Of a stretch of 64,000 nt of DNA, positions 32,501 through 40,914 are shown one piece after another. Below the pieces are notes generated by a model. It was not told the origin of the DNA. It saw only the letters and a list, made by a program, of their open reading frames with translations, and did no database searches. The DNA lies in the NCBI GenBank assembly GCA_905192745.1, contig CAJJLZ010000001.1, positions 186,001 to 250,000 of the forward strand, given 5' to 3'. A program made the translations under genes and the position numbers. This stretch comes from an uncultured Oscillospiraceae bacterium. GTDB taxonomy: Bacteria; Bacillota; Clostridia; Oscillospirales; Acutalibacteraceae. Each line of letters begins with the position of its first letter. The stretch's first letter is position 1.

Positions 32501-32522
32501 GGTTATCACCTTCCTTGGATAT

Positions 32523-32564
32523 AGTATATAACCGGAGATATAATCACGCAAACGGTGACGTTTG
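32523..32564 (-). promoter_or_regulatory. Promoter and operator-like dyad of the RHH-AbrB pair
   Basis: On the minus strand TTGCGT (32546-32551), 17 bp, then TATACT (32523-32528). The perfect dyad CAAACG-GTGA-CGTTTG (32549-32564) overlaps the -35, a good position for autorepression. An additional small dyad CCAAC-GTCT-GTTGG lies at 32648-32661; otherwise the 32565-32870 stretch shows no gene. Confidence 0.6.
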
Positions 32565-32875
32565 TTGAGTTTTTATGACAATTGATGATATCGGCGGCAA
32601 ATATATTCTTTAAATAGACAGTATACAGAACCAAAATGGAAAATATACCAACGTCTGTTGGTGTGATTATTTTTGCCTGAGGGTATGGGGAGTTAGAAAG
32701 GAAGTTTCTTTCGACGAAAAATCAGAAAAGATAAAAGAGATAAGGCGGATAAAAAAATCGGACTTTTATTACCCGAAGCCAAACGCGCATATTCTTCCGT
32801 TCAACAGGGGAGACTATTTTGGCGAGCGGGCGGAGCGGCAGTCCATTGGAACTCGCCGACAGATCCGGCGGCAAA

Positions 32876-32953
32876 CTGTACAAAAGTCTACTAAATTGGT
32901 ATACTATTATCGGCACGCGCCCCATTGTGCGGGATAATCCCAAGTGCTATAAT
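32876..32953 (+). promoter_or_regulatory. Promoter region of pflB
   Basis: TTGTGC (32925-32930), 17 bp, TATAAT (32948-32953). About 35 bp upstream of the -35 is CTGTACAAAAGTCTAC (32876-32891), closely resembling the element before the DUF2284 operon (4625-4640). A leader of about 110 nt reaches the start codon. Confidence 0.55.
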
Positions 32954-33069
32954 AAAGGCATGAAAACGGCCGCCTTTTTTCGGCGGCCCGGTAAAGAAGC
33001 GGGGCCGGTTCCGCGAGAGCGGGCGATCCCCTGTTTCCCTGAAGATCTAAAAAAGGAACGGTGACGGCA

Positions 33070-35286
33070 ATGACCGAATTCAAAACGGGTTCGTGGCAGA
33101 AGTTCGTGGATGTCCGGGACTTCATTGTCCGCAATTATACCCCCTACGACGGGGACGACAGCTTCCTTACCCCTCCTACCGAGCGGACCAAAGCGCTGTG
33201 GAATAAGGTGTCGGCTCTGATGAAGGAGGAGCAGAAGAGGGGCGGGGTATACGATATCGATACCCACACCATTTCCGGAATCGACGCCTACGAGCCGGGC
33301 TATATCGACCGGGACAACGAGCAGATCGTCGGCCTGCAGACCGCGGAACCGCTGGTTCGGGCAATCATGCCCTTCGGCGGCATCCGCATGGTCCGCAATT
33401 CCCTGATTGCCTACCATAAGGAAATGGATCCGGAGATCGAGCGGGTGTTCCAATACCGCAAAACCCATAACGACGGCGTGTTCGACGTCTACACCCCCGA
33501 AATGCGGGCGGCGCGGAAATCCGGCATCATCACCGGTCTGCCCGACGCCTACGGCCGGGGCCGGATTATCGGCGACTACCGCCGGGTGGCGCTGTACGGC
33601 GTGGACCGCCTGATTGAGGAAAAGACCCATTCCCGTGAAAACGCGGATTATCCGGTGATGGATTCTCAGGCGATCCGCCTGCGGGAGGAGCTGGCGGAGC
33701 AGATCCGCGCGCTGGAGGCTCTCAAGCGGATGGCCGCTTCCTACGGCTTTGACATTTCCCGTCCGGCGGAAGATACGAAGGAAGCCTTCCAGTGGCTGTA
33801 TTTCGGCTATCTCGCCGCCATCAAGGAGCAGAACGGCGCCGCCATGTCCATCGGCCGGGTCTCCACCTTCCTCGATATCTATGCCGAGCGGGATCTGGCC
33901 GAGGGCCGGTATACCGAAAGCGAGATTCAGGAGATTGTCGATCATTTCATTATGAAGCTGCGGATGGTCCGCTTCCTGCGCACCCCCGCTTACGACGAGC
34001 TGTTCAGCGGCGACCCGACCTGGGTGACCGAGTCCATCGGCGGGCTGTGTACCGACGGGCGGCACATGGTGACCAAAATGTCCTTCCGCTTCCTCCACAC
34101 CCTGACCAACCTAGGCCCCGCGCCCGAACCCAACATGACCGTGCTGTGGAGCCCCCGTCTGCCGGATAACTTCAAGAAATACTGCGCGAAGATGTCCATT
34201 GAGACCTGCTCCATCCAGTATGAGAGCGACGAGCTGATGCGCAAGAAGTTCGGGGACGATTACGGTATTGCCTGCTGCGTCTCCGCCATGCGGATCGGCA
34301 AGCAGATGCAGTTCTTCGGCGCCCGCGCCAACCTTGCCAAGGCCCTGCTCTATGCCATCAACGGCGGGCGGGACGAAAAGAGCGGGGTGCAGGTCGGCCC
34401 CGAGCTGTTTGCCTGCCGGGGAAAATACCTCGAATACGACGATGTGAAGAAGAAGTTCGAGAAAATCTGCGACTGGCTGGCCTCCCTGTATGTGAACACC
34501 CTGAACGTCATCCACTATATGCATGACAAATACTGCTATGAAAAGCTCCAGATGGCGCTGCATGACGACGAGGTGTTCCGCACCATGGCCTGCGGCGTGG
34601 CCGGGCTGTCGGTGGTGGCGGATTCCCTTTCCGCCATCAAGTATGCGAAGGTCCGTCCCATCCGGGATGAGACCGGTCTGGCGGTGGATTTCGAGATCGA
34701 GGGCGATTATCCCAAATTCGGCAACAACGACCCGCGGGTGGACGATATCGCCGTGGACGTGGTGAAGATGTTCATGGGCAAGATCGCCAAGTGCCCGACC
34801 TACCGCGAATCCAAACCGACCATGTCCATCCTCACCATTACCTCCAACGTGGTGTACGGCAAAAAGACCGGCTCCACCCCCGACGGCCGGAAGGGGGGCG
34901 AGCCCTTCGCTCCCGGCGCGAACCCCATGCACGGCCGGGACAGCCACGGCTGCGTGGCTTCCATGATGTCGGTGGCGAAGCTTCCCTATGACTACAGCGA
35001 GGACGGCATCAGCTATACCTTCTCCATCGTCCCCGGCGCGCTTGGCCGGGCGGAGGAGGAGCGGGCGGAAAACCTCGTCGGGCTGATGGACGGCTATTTC
35101 GACGAGTCCGGCCACCACATCAACGTCAACGTCCTGAACCGGGAGGTGCTGCTGGACGCGATGGATCATCCGGAGCTGTATCCCCAGCTCACCATCCGCG
35201 TCTCCGGCTATGCGGTCAACTTTGTCAAGCTGACCCGCGAGCAGCAGCTCGACGTGATTAACCGCACCTTCCACACCCGTTTCTAA
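33070..35286 (+). CDS. pflB: Pyruvate formate-lyase (formate acetyltransferase)
   Basis: A 738-residue glycyl radical enzyme. The catalytic cysteine pair is Cys402-Cys403 in YGIACCVSAMR and the radical glycine is Gly713 in RVSGYAVNF. The GSTPDGR segment and overall length match true PflB rather than a diol dehydratase. It cleaves pyruvate plus CoA to acetyl-CoA and formate anaerobically. The ATG at 33070 is preferred because GGTGA lies 5 nt ahead; a GTG 9 bp upstream is possible. The activase gene follows after 240 bp with its own promoter. Confidence 0.97.
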   Translation: MTEFKTGSWQKFVDVRDFIVRNYTPYDGDDSFLTPPTERTKALWNKVSALMKEEQKRGGVYDIDTHTISGIDAYEPGYIDRDNEQIVGLQTAEPLVRAIMPFGGIRMVRNSLIAYHKEMDPEIERVFQYRKTHNDGVFDVYTPEMRAARKSGIITGLPDAYGRGRIIGDYRRVALYGVDRLIEEKTHSRENADYPVMDSQAIRLREELAEQIRALEALKRMAASYGFDISRPAEDTKEAFQWLYFGYLAAIKEQNGAAMSIGRVSTFLDIYAERDLAEGRYTESEIQEIVDHFIMKLRMVRFLRTPAYDELFSGDPTWVTESIGGLCTDGRHMVTKMSFRFLHTLTNLGPAPEPNMTVLWSPRLPDNFKKYCAKMSIETCSIQYESDELMRKKFGDDYGIACCVSAMRIGKQMQFFGARANLAKALLYAINGGRDEKSGVQVGPELFACRGKYLEYDDVKKKFEKICDWLASLYVNTLNVIHYMHDKYCYEKLQMALHDDEVFRTMACGVAGLSVVADSLSAIKYAKVRPIRDETGLAVDFEIEGDYPKFGNNDPRVDDIAVDVVKMFMGKIAKCPTYRESKPTMSILTITSNVVYGKKTGSTPDGRKGGEPFAPGANPMHGRDSHGCVASMMSVAKLPYDYSEDGISYTFSIVPGALGRAEEERAENLVGLMDGYFDESGHHINVNVLNREVLLDAMDHPELYPQLTIRVSGYAVNFVKLTREQQLDVINRTFHTRF

Positions 35287-35344
35287 GAAACCGGCCCCGC
35301 AGCCGGAAAGAAACGGAATGTCCGGGAAACCGGCAGCCAACGAC

Positions 35345-35372
35345 AGCGGGCGGGCCTTCCGGCTCGCCCGCT
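35345..35372 (+). terminator. Hairpin after pflB
   Basis: AGCGGGCG pairs with CGCCCGCT (35345-35352 with 35365-35372), with additional inner GGCC/GGCT pairs; the tail TATTGTATATT is only moderately U-rich. Confidence 0.6.
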
Positions 35373-35373
35373 T

Positions 35374-35466
35374 ATTGTATATTCGATTGCAAAATATACA
35401 ATTGGTAAAATATCGAGAGGGGAATACGGAGAAAATTCTTGTGTTTTCTCCGAAGTTCGCTACAAT
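35374..35466 (+). promoter_or_regulatory. Control region of pflA with two dyads
   Basis: A perfect 10-bp palindrome ATTGTATATT-N9-AATATACAAT (35374-35402) is followed by a promoter TTGTGT (35439-35444), 16 bp, TACAAT (35461-35466). A second dyad GGAGAAAA/TTTTCTCC (35428-35435 with 35444-35451) embraces the -35. The second looks like an operator; the first may be an operator or part of a terminator. Confidence 0.5.
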
Positions 35467-35526
35467 AGGAAGAGATGACTGCCGTTCAGCGGCGGGAACG
35501 ATGGGAATGATAAGACGGGAGAAGCT

Positions 35527-36255
35527 ATGGAGAATGTAATGGGACGCATCCACTCGGTAGAGAGCTTCGGCGCGCTGGACGGCCCCGGTATCCGTTATGT
35601 GCTGTTCCTGCAGGGCTGTCCGATGCGCTGTCTGTTCTGCCACAACCCCGATTCCTGGAACCGGGAGGGCGGGCAGGAAATCGGTTCGGCGGATGTGGTG
35701 AACGATATCCTGCGGTATCGGCATTTTATCCGGAACGGCGGAGTAACCCTGTCGGGAGGGGAGCCGCTGATGCAGCCGGAATTTGTCGCCTCCATCATCG
35801 AGGGATGCCATGAGCACGGACTGCATGTGGCGGTGGATACCTCCGGCGCGGTGCATCTTCTCGCCTGCCGGAAGGCGGTGGAGGAAGCCGATCTTCTTTT
35901 GCTGGACATCAAGGCGGCGGAGGAGGAGCTTTTCCGGAAAATTACCGGCCGGGGAATGGATAATACGGTGGAGATCCTCGCGGAGCGGGAGCGGCTTGGC
36001 AAGCCGGTCTGGATCCGGCATGTGCTGGTTCCCGGGCTGACGCTGGACGACGTTCAGCTTCATCAGTTGGGCCGGCTGCTCCGGGATTACCGATGCATTG
36101 AAAAGGTGGAGCTCCTTCCTTTTCACAAAATGGGGGAGTATAAGTGGAAGGCGCTGGGCGAGCCCTATACGCTGTGGGATGTGGAGCCTCCGGAACCCCG
36201 GCAGGTGGAACACGCCCGCGCGCTGCTGCGCGGGTTCGGCCTGAACGTGAGCTGA
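35527..36255 (+). CDS. pflA: Pyruvate formate-lyase-activating enzyme
   Basis: A 242-residue radical SAM protein. The 4Fe-4S motif is Cys31-Cys35-Cys38 (GCPMRCLFCHN), preceded by GALDGPGIRYVLFLQG and followed by the GGVTLSGGEPLMQ SAM-binding strand. It abstracts a hydrogen from Gly713 of PflB to install the glycyl radical. The ATG is preceded by GGGAGAAG. The adjacent pflB is the obvious substrate. Confidence 0.97.
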   Translation: MENVMGRIHSVESFGALDGPGIRYVLFLQGCPMRCLFCHNPDSWNREGGQEIGSADVVNDILRYRHFIRNGGVTLSGGEPLMQPEFVASIIEGCHEHGLHVAVDTSGAVHLLACRKAVEEADLLLLDIKAAEEELFRKITGRGMDNTVEILAERERLGKPVWIRHVLVPGLTLDDVQLHQLGRLLRDYRCIEKVELLPFHKMGEYKWKALGEPYTLWDVEPPEPRQVEHARALLRGFGLNVS

Positions 36256-36329
36256 AGCGCGGAAAAGGCGAACAGAAAGGACGGCTTGGCGTCCCTGCGG
36301 ACAGGGGATCTGGAAAGGATGGAATCATC

Positions 36330-36818
36330 ATGGAGTTGACATTGCGGCTTTATCGGGAGGAGGACCTTCCCGCGATGACCGAAATCTGGAACGGCGTGGT
36401 GGAGCAGGCGGACAGCTTCCCCGGCGACCATCCGCTGGAGGCGGGGGAAGTGGCGGCCATGTTTGCCGCCCAGACCCGGACGGTCGTCGCCCTCGACGGG
36501 GAAGAGGTGGTAGGGCTGTATATCCTGCATCCGAACAATATTGGGCGGTGTGCGCAGATTGCCAACGCCTCCTATGCCGTCCGGCGGAATCGGCGGGGCG
36601 GCGGGATCGGCCGCCGGCTGGTGACCGATTCGCTGGAGCGGGCAAAAACGTGCGGTTTTGTCGGGATGCAGTATAACGCGGTGGTAAAAAGCAATACCCC
36701 GGCGATCGCCCTGTACTTAAAGCTGGGCTTTACCGTGCTCGGCACGGTGAAGAACGGGTACCGACTGGCAGACGGAAGCCTTACCGATACGCTGATTTTC
36801 TACCGCGGCCTGATATAG
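36330..36818 (+). CDS. GNAT-family N-acetyltransferase
   Basis: A 162-residue GNAT. Acetyl-CoA is bound by the loop RRNRRGGGIGRRLV, with the substrate end in MQYNAVVKSNTPAIALYLKLGF. The family acetylates amines on small molecules or protein N-termini; the substrate cannot be read. The ATG used has GGATGGAATC before it. It may be cotranscribed with pflA (75-bp gap) but is functionally unrelated. Confidence 0.88.
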   Translation: MELTLRLYREEDLPAMTEIWNGVVEQADSFPGDHPLEAGEVAAMFAAQTRTVVALDGEEVVGLYILHPNNIGRCAQIANASYAVRRNRRGGGIGRRLVTDSLERAKTCGFVGMQYNAVVKSNTPAIALYLKLGFTVLGTVKNGYRLADGSLTDTLIFYRGLI

Positions 36819-36823
36819 GGCCG

Positions 36824-36873
36824 CTGAAAAAGCCGCAGCCGGCACGTTCATGCGCCGTCTGCGGCTTTTTCAG
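36824..36873. terminator. Bidirectional terminator overlapping a stop codon
   Basis: A 15-bp perfect stem CTGAAAAAGCCGCAG/CTGCGGCTTTTTCAG (36824-36838 with 36859-36873). The right arm contains the last codon of the convergent XRE-methyltransferase gene (ends 36870). Confidence 0.92.
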
Positions 36874-37880
36874 AGCTTGCGGGCCTTTAGGATAATCGCG
36901 TTATTAATATAAGCGGCTTTGCCGGGGGAATAAAATTTTTCCGGCCGGTCCGCATCCTTCCGGTTTTCCCGCCGGACAACGAGCGCGGCGTCCTCCGGCA
37001 GGACATTGGACTGTTCGATCAGTTTTTCCACCTTGAAACCGTGCCTTGACAGGCAGTTGATATAGGAGGACAGCTTCCAGTTTTTGATGCACAGCGGCTG
37101 GCCGGCCTTCTGCATGGGGATTTCCGGTTCGGATATGTACGGGCGGCTCAGAACATATTTCCCGTTTTCGCTGGAAAGGCATTGCATCAGCGGATTATCC
37201 CAGGAAAAAATAAAGACGCCGTTGGTTTTCAGGTAACGGGAGATCAATCCGATGGTTTTGGACAAATCCATGGTCCAGCCCAGCCCGTAAATCGAATACA
37301 CACAGTCAAAGTAATGAAAGGGGATGCCGGGATTGATCTCCATGGGGGAAACCAGCAGCTGGGCTTTGACACGGTTCTCCCGCAGCAGAGTCTTGGCTTT
37401 GTCAATCTGCCGGGGAGAGATATCCAGTCCCCACAGTTCCCGCGCGCCGCGCTGCGCGTTGTAAAGCAGGGAACGGCCGTCTCCGCAGGCAATTTCCAGC
37501 ACGGTTTTGTTTTCCAAATCTCCGAACAGATTCAGAGATTCTTCTCCTACGGTAAACGGGCCGTAGTCCGGCAGCGAGGTGCCGCACCATTCGGAATCTC
37601 CGATACAATCCCAGCTGTTTCCATTCAGATCCAGCAGCTCATAGGTCTTATCGGGGAGCACCTCATTGGCGTCTTCCATTCCGCCCTGAAACAGTATGTC
37701 GATGGATACATGAAAGTAGTCGGCAATTTTCGGCAGCAGTATGATGTTGGGGTAAGCTTTTCCGTTTTCCCATTTGCTGATGGCCTGTACCGTGATGCCC
37801 AGGGAGTCGGCCAGAACTTCCTGACTGATGTTGTACTTTTTTCGCAGCTTTTTAATGGATTCACAGATGCCAATTTCCAT
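36870..37880 (-). CDS. XRE helix-turn-helix / SAM-methyltransferase fusion
   Basis: A 336-residue protein. Residues 5-65 form an XRE helix-turn-helix (LRKKYNISQEVLADSLGITVQAISKWENG). After a short linker, residues ~95-300 form a class I methyltransferase with the SAM motif VLEIACGDGRSLLY, the acidic LWGLDISPRQIDKAK and a motif IV-like FDCVYSIYGLGW. The fusion suggests a regulator that also methylates a small molecule or reads SAM, like clostridial XRE-MT proteins near resistance genes. AAAGGAACCGGGAG precedes the ATG. It has its own sigma-A promoter. Confidence 0.85.
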   Translation of the reverse strand: MEIGICESIKKLRKKYNISQEVLADSLGITVQAISKWENGKAYPNIILLPKIADYFHVSIDILFQGGMEDANEVLPDKTYELLDLNGNSWDCIGDSEWCGTSLPDYGPFTVGEESLNLFGDLENKTVLEIACGDGRSLLYNAQRGARELWGLDISPRQIDKAKTLLRENRVKAQLLVSPMEINPGIPFHYFDCVYSIYGLGWTMDLSKTIGLISRYLKTNGVFIFSWDNPLMQCLSSENGKYVLSRPYISEPEIPMQKAGQPLCIKNWKLSSYINCLSRHGFKVEKLIEQSNVLPEDAALVVRRENRKDADRPEKFYSPGKAAYINNAIILKARKL

Positions 37881-37919
37881 CTCCCGGTTCCTTTCGCGTT
37901 ATAAACTTCCCCTCACCCC

Positions 37920-37978
37920 ATTGTAAACGACTCCTTTACCTGTTTCAATAACAGGGTTTTTTATGTTTGGTAAACCAA
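37920..37978 (-). promoter_or_regulatory. Promoter and operator-like dyad of the XRE-methyltransferase
   Basis: On the minus strand TTGAAA (37943-37948), 17 bp, TACAAT (37920-37925). Upstream of the -35 is the palindrome TTGGTAAACCAA (37967-37978), a plausible XRE site. Confidence 0.65.
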
Positions 37979-38211
37979 CGGTTTATATTGCTTTCGCTTC
38001 ATTTTTTAAAAATCTTCCCAAAGCCGCCGTACAGGCGGGTTGGCGCAATATTTTCCATGCGAAAAAGCGTCACATATTCCCATGCGGGCGAAATTGGAAA
38101 AATATAATAAATATTGGAAGTTAGATAAAAACAGGGAAACAGGCGAAAAAAGACAGTTTAGAACAAAAAAGGTGGAATCGAAAAAGTTTTCGCCTTTCTG
38201 CAAAATTCGTA

Positions 38212-38240
38212 TTGCTTTTTTGGTTTTGCTGTGATATACT
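38212..38240 (+). promoter_or_regulatory. Promoter of the tRNA-Pro gene
   Basis: TTGCTT (38212-38217), 17 bp, TATACT (38235-38240), about 98 bp before the mature tRNA. The remaining 37979-38211 sequence is AT-rich and holds no recognisable gene. Confidence 0.65.
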
Positions 38241-38337
38241 ATCAAAACGGACGGGTCAGGAACCCCTCAAAGGGCAATCTGTCCGATGTTTTATGCCCGG
38301 CGGAATCGTATCCCGCGGGAGAAAACAGCATACAGTC

Positions 38338-38414
38338 CGGGGTGTAGCTCAGTTTGGTAGAGCGCTTGGTTCGGGACCAAGAGGCCGTGTGTTCAAGTCA
38401 CATCACTCCGACCA
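38338..38414 (+). tRNA. tRNA-Pro(CGG)
   Basis: A 77-nt cloverleaf with encoded CCA. The acceptor CGGGGTG pairs with CACTCCG (one G-U), the D-arm is TAGCTCAGTTTGGTAGAGC, the anticodon stem is CTTGG/CCAAG with loop TTCGGGA, giving anticodon CGG (Pro, codon CCG), and the T-arm is GTGTG-TTCAAGT-CACAT. Confidence 0.95.
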
Positions 38415-38416
38415 TC

Positions 38417-38475
38417 TAAAGACACCATTGAAATCTGAACCCTCAAGGTTTGGGCTCAATGGTGTCTTTATTATA
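38417..38475 (+). terminator. Terminator after tRNA-Pro
   Basis: A 15-bp perfect stem (38417-38431 with 38456-38470) with an inner AACC/GGTT pair, followed by TTATAAAATT. Confidence 0.85.
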
Positions 38476-38612
38476 AAATTCAGTATTTATGCGGCTTTTC
38501 GAGGTCGCATTTTCTTTTTGTCATTTGGACTCAAAACAGAAAAAGTGAAAATCTTAAAATTAAAGGTAACAAAACAATGGTTTTCCAACCCCTTAGTCTA
38601 TTCGAACATGTC

Positions 38613-38822
38613 TTATAAACCTGCTATTATTAAGGCATATTCCTCTTTCTTCTGTTCGGGAGTCTTGTATTGCAGTTTTTTGTGTAGGCGTTTGGTATTG
38701 TAGAATATAATGTACTCATCCACCGCCTTGCGAAAGTCCGATTTCGAACGGTACTTTGTACGATACAGTTCCTCACGCTTCATAGACGAAAAGAACGATT
38801 TCATAGTGGAATACGGAATGCC
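38613..38822 (-). pseudogene. C-terminal remnant of an IS3-family transposase
   Basis: About 70 residues matching the end of the DDE integrase domain of IS3-family transposases: the SFFSSMKREELYRTKYRS segment with the catalytic-glutamate neighbourhood, then EYIIFYNTKRLHKKLQYKTPEQK. The first part of the protein and the partner orfA are absent, and the GxPYDNAVME consensus is damaged (GIPYSTMKS), so it is not functional. The surrounding 38470-38830 DNA is much AT-richer than its neighbours, a sign of acquisition, and no inverted terminal repeats are evident. Confidence 0.85.
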
Positions 38823-38835
38823 GCCGGAAAAAAGC

Positions 38836-38880
38836 AAAAGGAAAGACGGAAGTGGTCGCTCCACTTCCGCCTTTCCTTTT
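38836..38880 (-). terminator. Terminator of the serpin operon
   Basis: A 20-bp stem with one G-U pair (38836-38855 with 38861-38880) and loop TCGCT; on the minus strand it leads into GCTTTTTT. Confidence 0.92.
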
Positions 38881-38909
38881 CAAAGGGGGAATCCAGACCG
38901 GGATTCGTA

Positions 38910-40439
38910 TTACGGCGCGGGGTGGCGGAACACGCCGATAAACAGGGGCAGGTTGTCTTTACCGACAACGGCGAAGAGGAAGGGGCGGTTCAAATGGAAG
39001 TCGAGAATTTCACTCGGCTTGGCGGAGCCGGCCATCAGAATTTCGGTAAACGCGGCCGCTTCGCAGCCCTTTTCGTCGATGGAAACCGTCGCGACCTGCT
39101 GTACGCGGGAAATCCGCAGGTCATCCTCCGACAGCGGCGAGAAGTCGGCGTCCGCCGCGAAGGCGGAGCGAATCCCCAGAGATTGCAGCGCTTTGTTCAG
39201 GTCGAGATCGGCGGTGAAGGAAAATTTCGGCACATGGAACCGGATGGTCTGGCTCTGCCAGAGGGAAGACCAGGGGGAGGCCAGCGCAGACGCCAGCTCG
39301 TCGGAGGAAGCGAGAAGCTCCTCCGGGGAGATGCCTTCATCCGGCAGGATAAATACCATTCGGCCCTGCTCCTTAAAAGGCAGGGAGGCCGCCGTATACC
39401 GGTCGGCGTACAGGACTTCCGTGCTGCGGGCGCCGCTGTTCATAAAATCGGTTTCGACGGATCCGCCGTCGGTATAAAAGGGGGCGGGCCCGGTCCTTTC
39501 CTCGTAAAACCGATCCTGCCATTCCGCATAGAAATACAGGGTGTTCAGCAGGACAAGCGCGGTATTCGGCGTGGTCTTGGAGGCATGCTTTCCCAGCTTT
39601 CCGCCGGTATTCCGGTCAATCCACGCGGCAATGGCGTCGTCCGCTTCCCCGGTACCCAAATCGGCATGGAAAACCGACGCGTACAGCGTGTTCGCCAGCG
39701 CCTCCACCGGCTCCTTCCGATAGGAAAAGCCGGAATCCAGCCAGAGGGAATTCGCCATGGCGCGGCGGCCGGTATCCGAGCGGTAGTAACAGGAACGGAA
39801 CAGGGAAGCGGCCGCCGTCTCGGCTTCACTCAGGCTGTTCCGCCCCAGCGCGGAGAGAATTTCGGCCCGGGTATTGCCGCCGGTGATTTCCGCCAGCATC
39901 GCCAGCGCTTCGTAGAGGCTGGCCGGCGAATAGACGCGGTTCCCGCGCCCCTCCGTCAGGATGGAAGGCGCTGTGCGAAGGGTGAACTGCCGCAGTGCTT
40001 GCACCAGAGATGGGGATTCCTCCGGTTTTTGACTGTCGGCGGGGAGGGAGGGCTGGGCCAGCATCACGGTTTTGGTTCCCTGTCCGCTGATTGGCCGGGT
40101 GGAAGGGGAGGTTCCGGCAGTGGCGGCGGTCTGGGTCGCCGTGCGCTCGCCGGTCGGCTCCCCGGAGCCGGAAGCGTCGGAGGAAAGGTTCCCAGCCGGC
40201 AGCCCGGCCGGCCCCGGGAAAAGGAGAAACGCCAGACAGAGGGCGGCGGCTGTGACAACCGCCGGAACAGCAATACGACCGATACGGGAGGGGCGCTTCC
40301 TCCTCGCCGGGCCGGCCGCGCTTTCCGGGGAGGAAGCGGCTTCCATTTTTATAGCGCCGACGGTTTTTTCCGCCAGACCGTCCGGCAAAGGAATCTGCCG
40401 GTTGGCTTCGGTATAGAGGCGTTTAAAGGGTTTCTTCAT
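38910..40439 (-). CDS. Membrane-anchored serpin in anti-sigma position
   Basis: A 509-residue protein. Residues 1-55 are cytoplasmic and basic (KKPFKRLYTEANRQIPLP...), a membrane helix spans about 58-77, a Ser/Thr/Pro/Gly-rich spacer runs to ~148, and a full serpin domain follows to the C-terminus. The reactive-loop hinge DEKGCEAAAFTEI fits the small-residue hinge of inhibitory serpins, and the ending NRPFLFAVVGKDNLPLFIGVFRHP is the family signature. It overlaps the ECF sigma gene by 17 bp. The N-terminal part could bind the sigma factor while the serpin senses or inhibits a protease outside the cell. The ATG at 40439 fits AAGGAGGA better than one 6 bp upstream. Confidence 0.9.
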   Translation of the reverse strand: MKKPFKRLYTEANRQIPLPDGLAEKTVGAIKMEAASSPESAAGPARRKRPSRIGRIAVPAVVTAAALCLAFLLFPGPAGLPAGNLSSDASGSGEPTGERTATQTAATAGTSPSTRPISGQGTKTVMLAQPSLPADSQKPEESPSLVQALRQFTLRTAPSILTEGRGNRVYSPASLYEALAMLAEITGGNTRAEILSALGRNSLSEAETAAASLFRSCYYRSDTGRRAMANSLWLDSGFSYRKEPVEALANTLYASVFHADLGTGEADDAIAAWIDRNTGGKLGKHASKTTPNTALVLLNTLYFYAEWQDRFYEERTGPAPFYTDGGSVETDFMNSGARSTEVLYADRYTAASLPFKEQGRMVFILPDEGISPEELLASSDELASALASPWSSLWQSQTIRFHVPKFSFTADLDLNKALQSLGIRSAFAADADFSPLSEDDLRISRVQQVATVSIDEKGCEAAAFTEILMAGSAKPSEILDFHLNRPFLFAVVGKDNLPLFIGVFRHPAP

Positions 40440-40914
40440 AGTCATAATCCTCCTTCAGCCTTTCCCGCAGCAGGGTCCGGCCGCGGGAAAGCAGGGATTT
40501 CACCGTCCCCTCCTTTTTTCGCAGGGCGGCGGCGATTTCCCGGATGGGCATGGATTCGTAATAAAACAGATGGAGTACCGTACGGTAACGGGGCGGGAGC
40601 GACTGCATCGCGTAGTAAACGTCGCCGTGCTCCGGCGATTCAAAGGGGATGGCCTGAACGGCCTCGTCCAGCGCGACGGTATGCGTTTCCCAGAAGCCGA
40701 AGGCATTGCGGCAGCAGTTGACCGTCACCCGGATTAGCCAGGCCTTCCGGTGCTCCTCGCCTTCAAAGGGCTTTTGATTGCGGATGTAACGGAGAAAAAC
40801 CTCCTGAAATACATCCTGAGCTTTGTCCGGGTTCCGGGTCTGGGAAAGGGCGAGCTTGTAAACCATGTCCGCATAGGTTTGTACAATTTCGTCGGGAGTT
40901 CGTTGTGGCGCCAT
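40423..40914 (-). CDS. ECF RNA polymerase sigma factor (serpin-linked)
   Basis: A 163-residue ECF sigma: region 2 from TYADMVYKLALSQTRNPDKAQDVFQEVFLRYI and region 4 with LPPRYRTVLHLFYYESMPIREIAAAL and the helix-turn-helix KKEGTVKSLLSRGRTLL (segments of longer stretches). GAGGAGGGA precedes the ATG, which excludes 31 upstream in-frame codons. The minus-strand leader has GCAACCTTTTGG (around 40952-40963), reminiscent of clostridial ECF -35 elements, so autoregulation is possible. The downstream overlapping gene is the serpin. Confidence 0.92.
   Translation of the reverse strand: MAPQRTPDEIVQTYADMVYKLALSQTRNPDKAQDVFQEVFLRYIRNQKPFEGEEHRKAWLIRVTVNCCRNAFGFWETHTVALDEAVQAIPFESPEHGDVYYAMQSLPPRYRTVLHLFYYESMPIREIAAALRKKEGTVKSLLSRGRTLLRERLKEDYDYEETL

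Noticed and set aside
38490..38870. Complete IS3 element
   Set aside because: Only the last third of the transposase remains; no orfA, no upstream transposase domain and no terminal inverted repeats were found.
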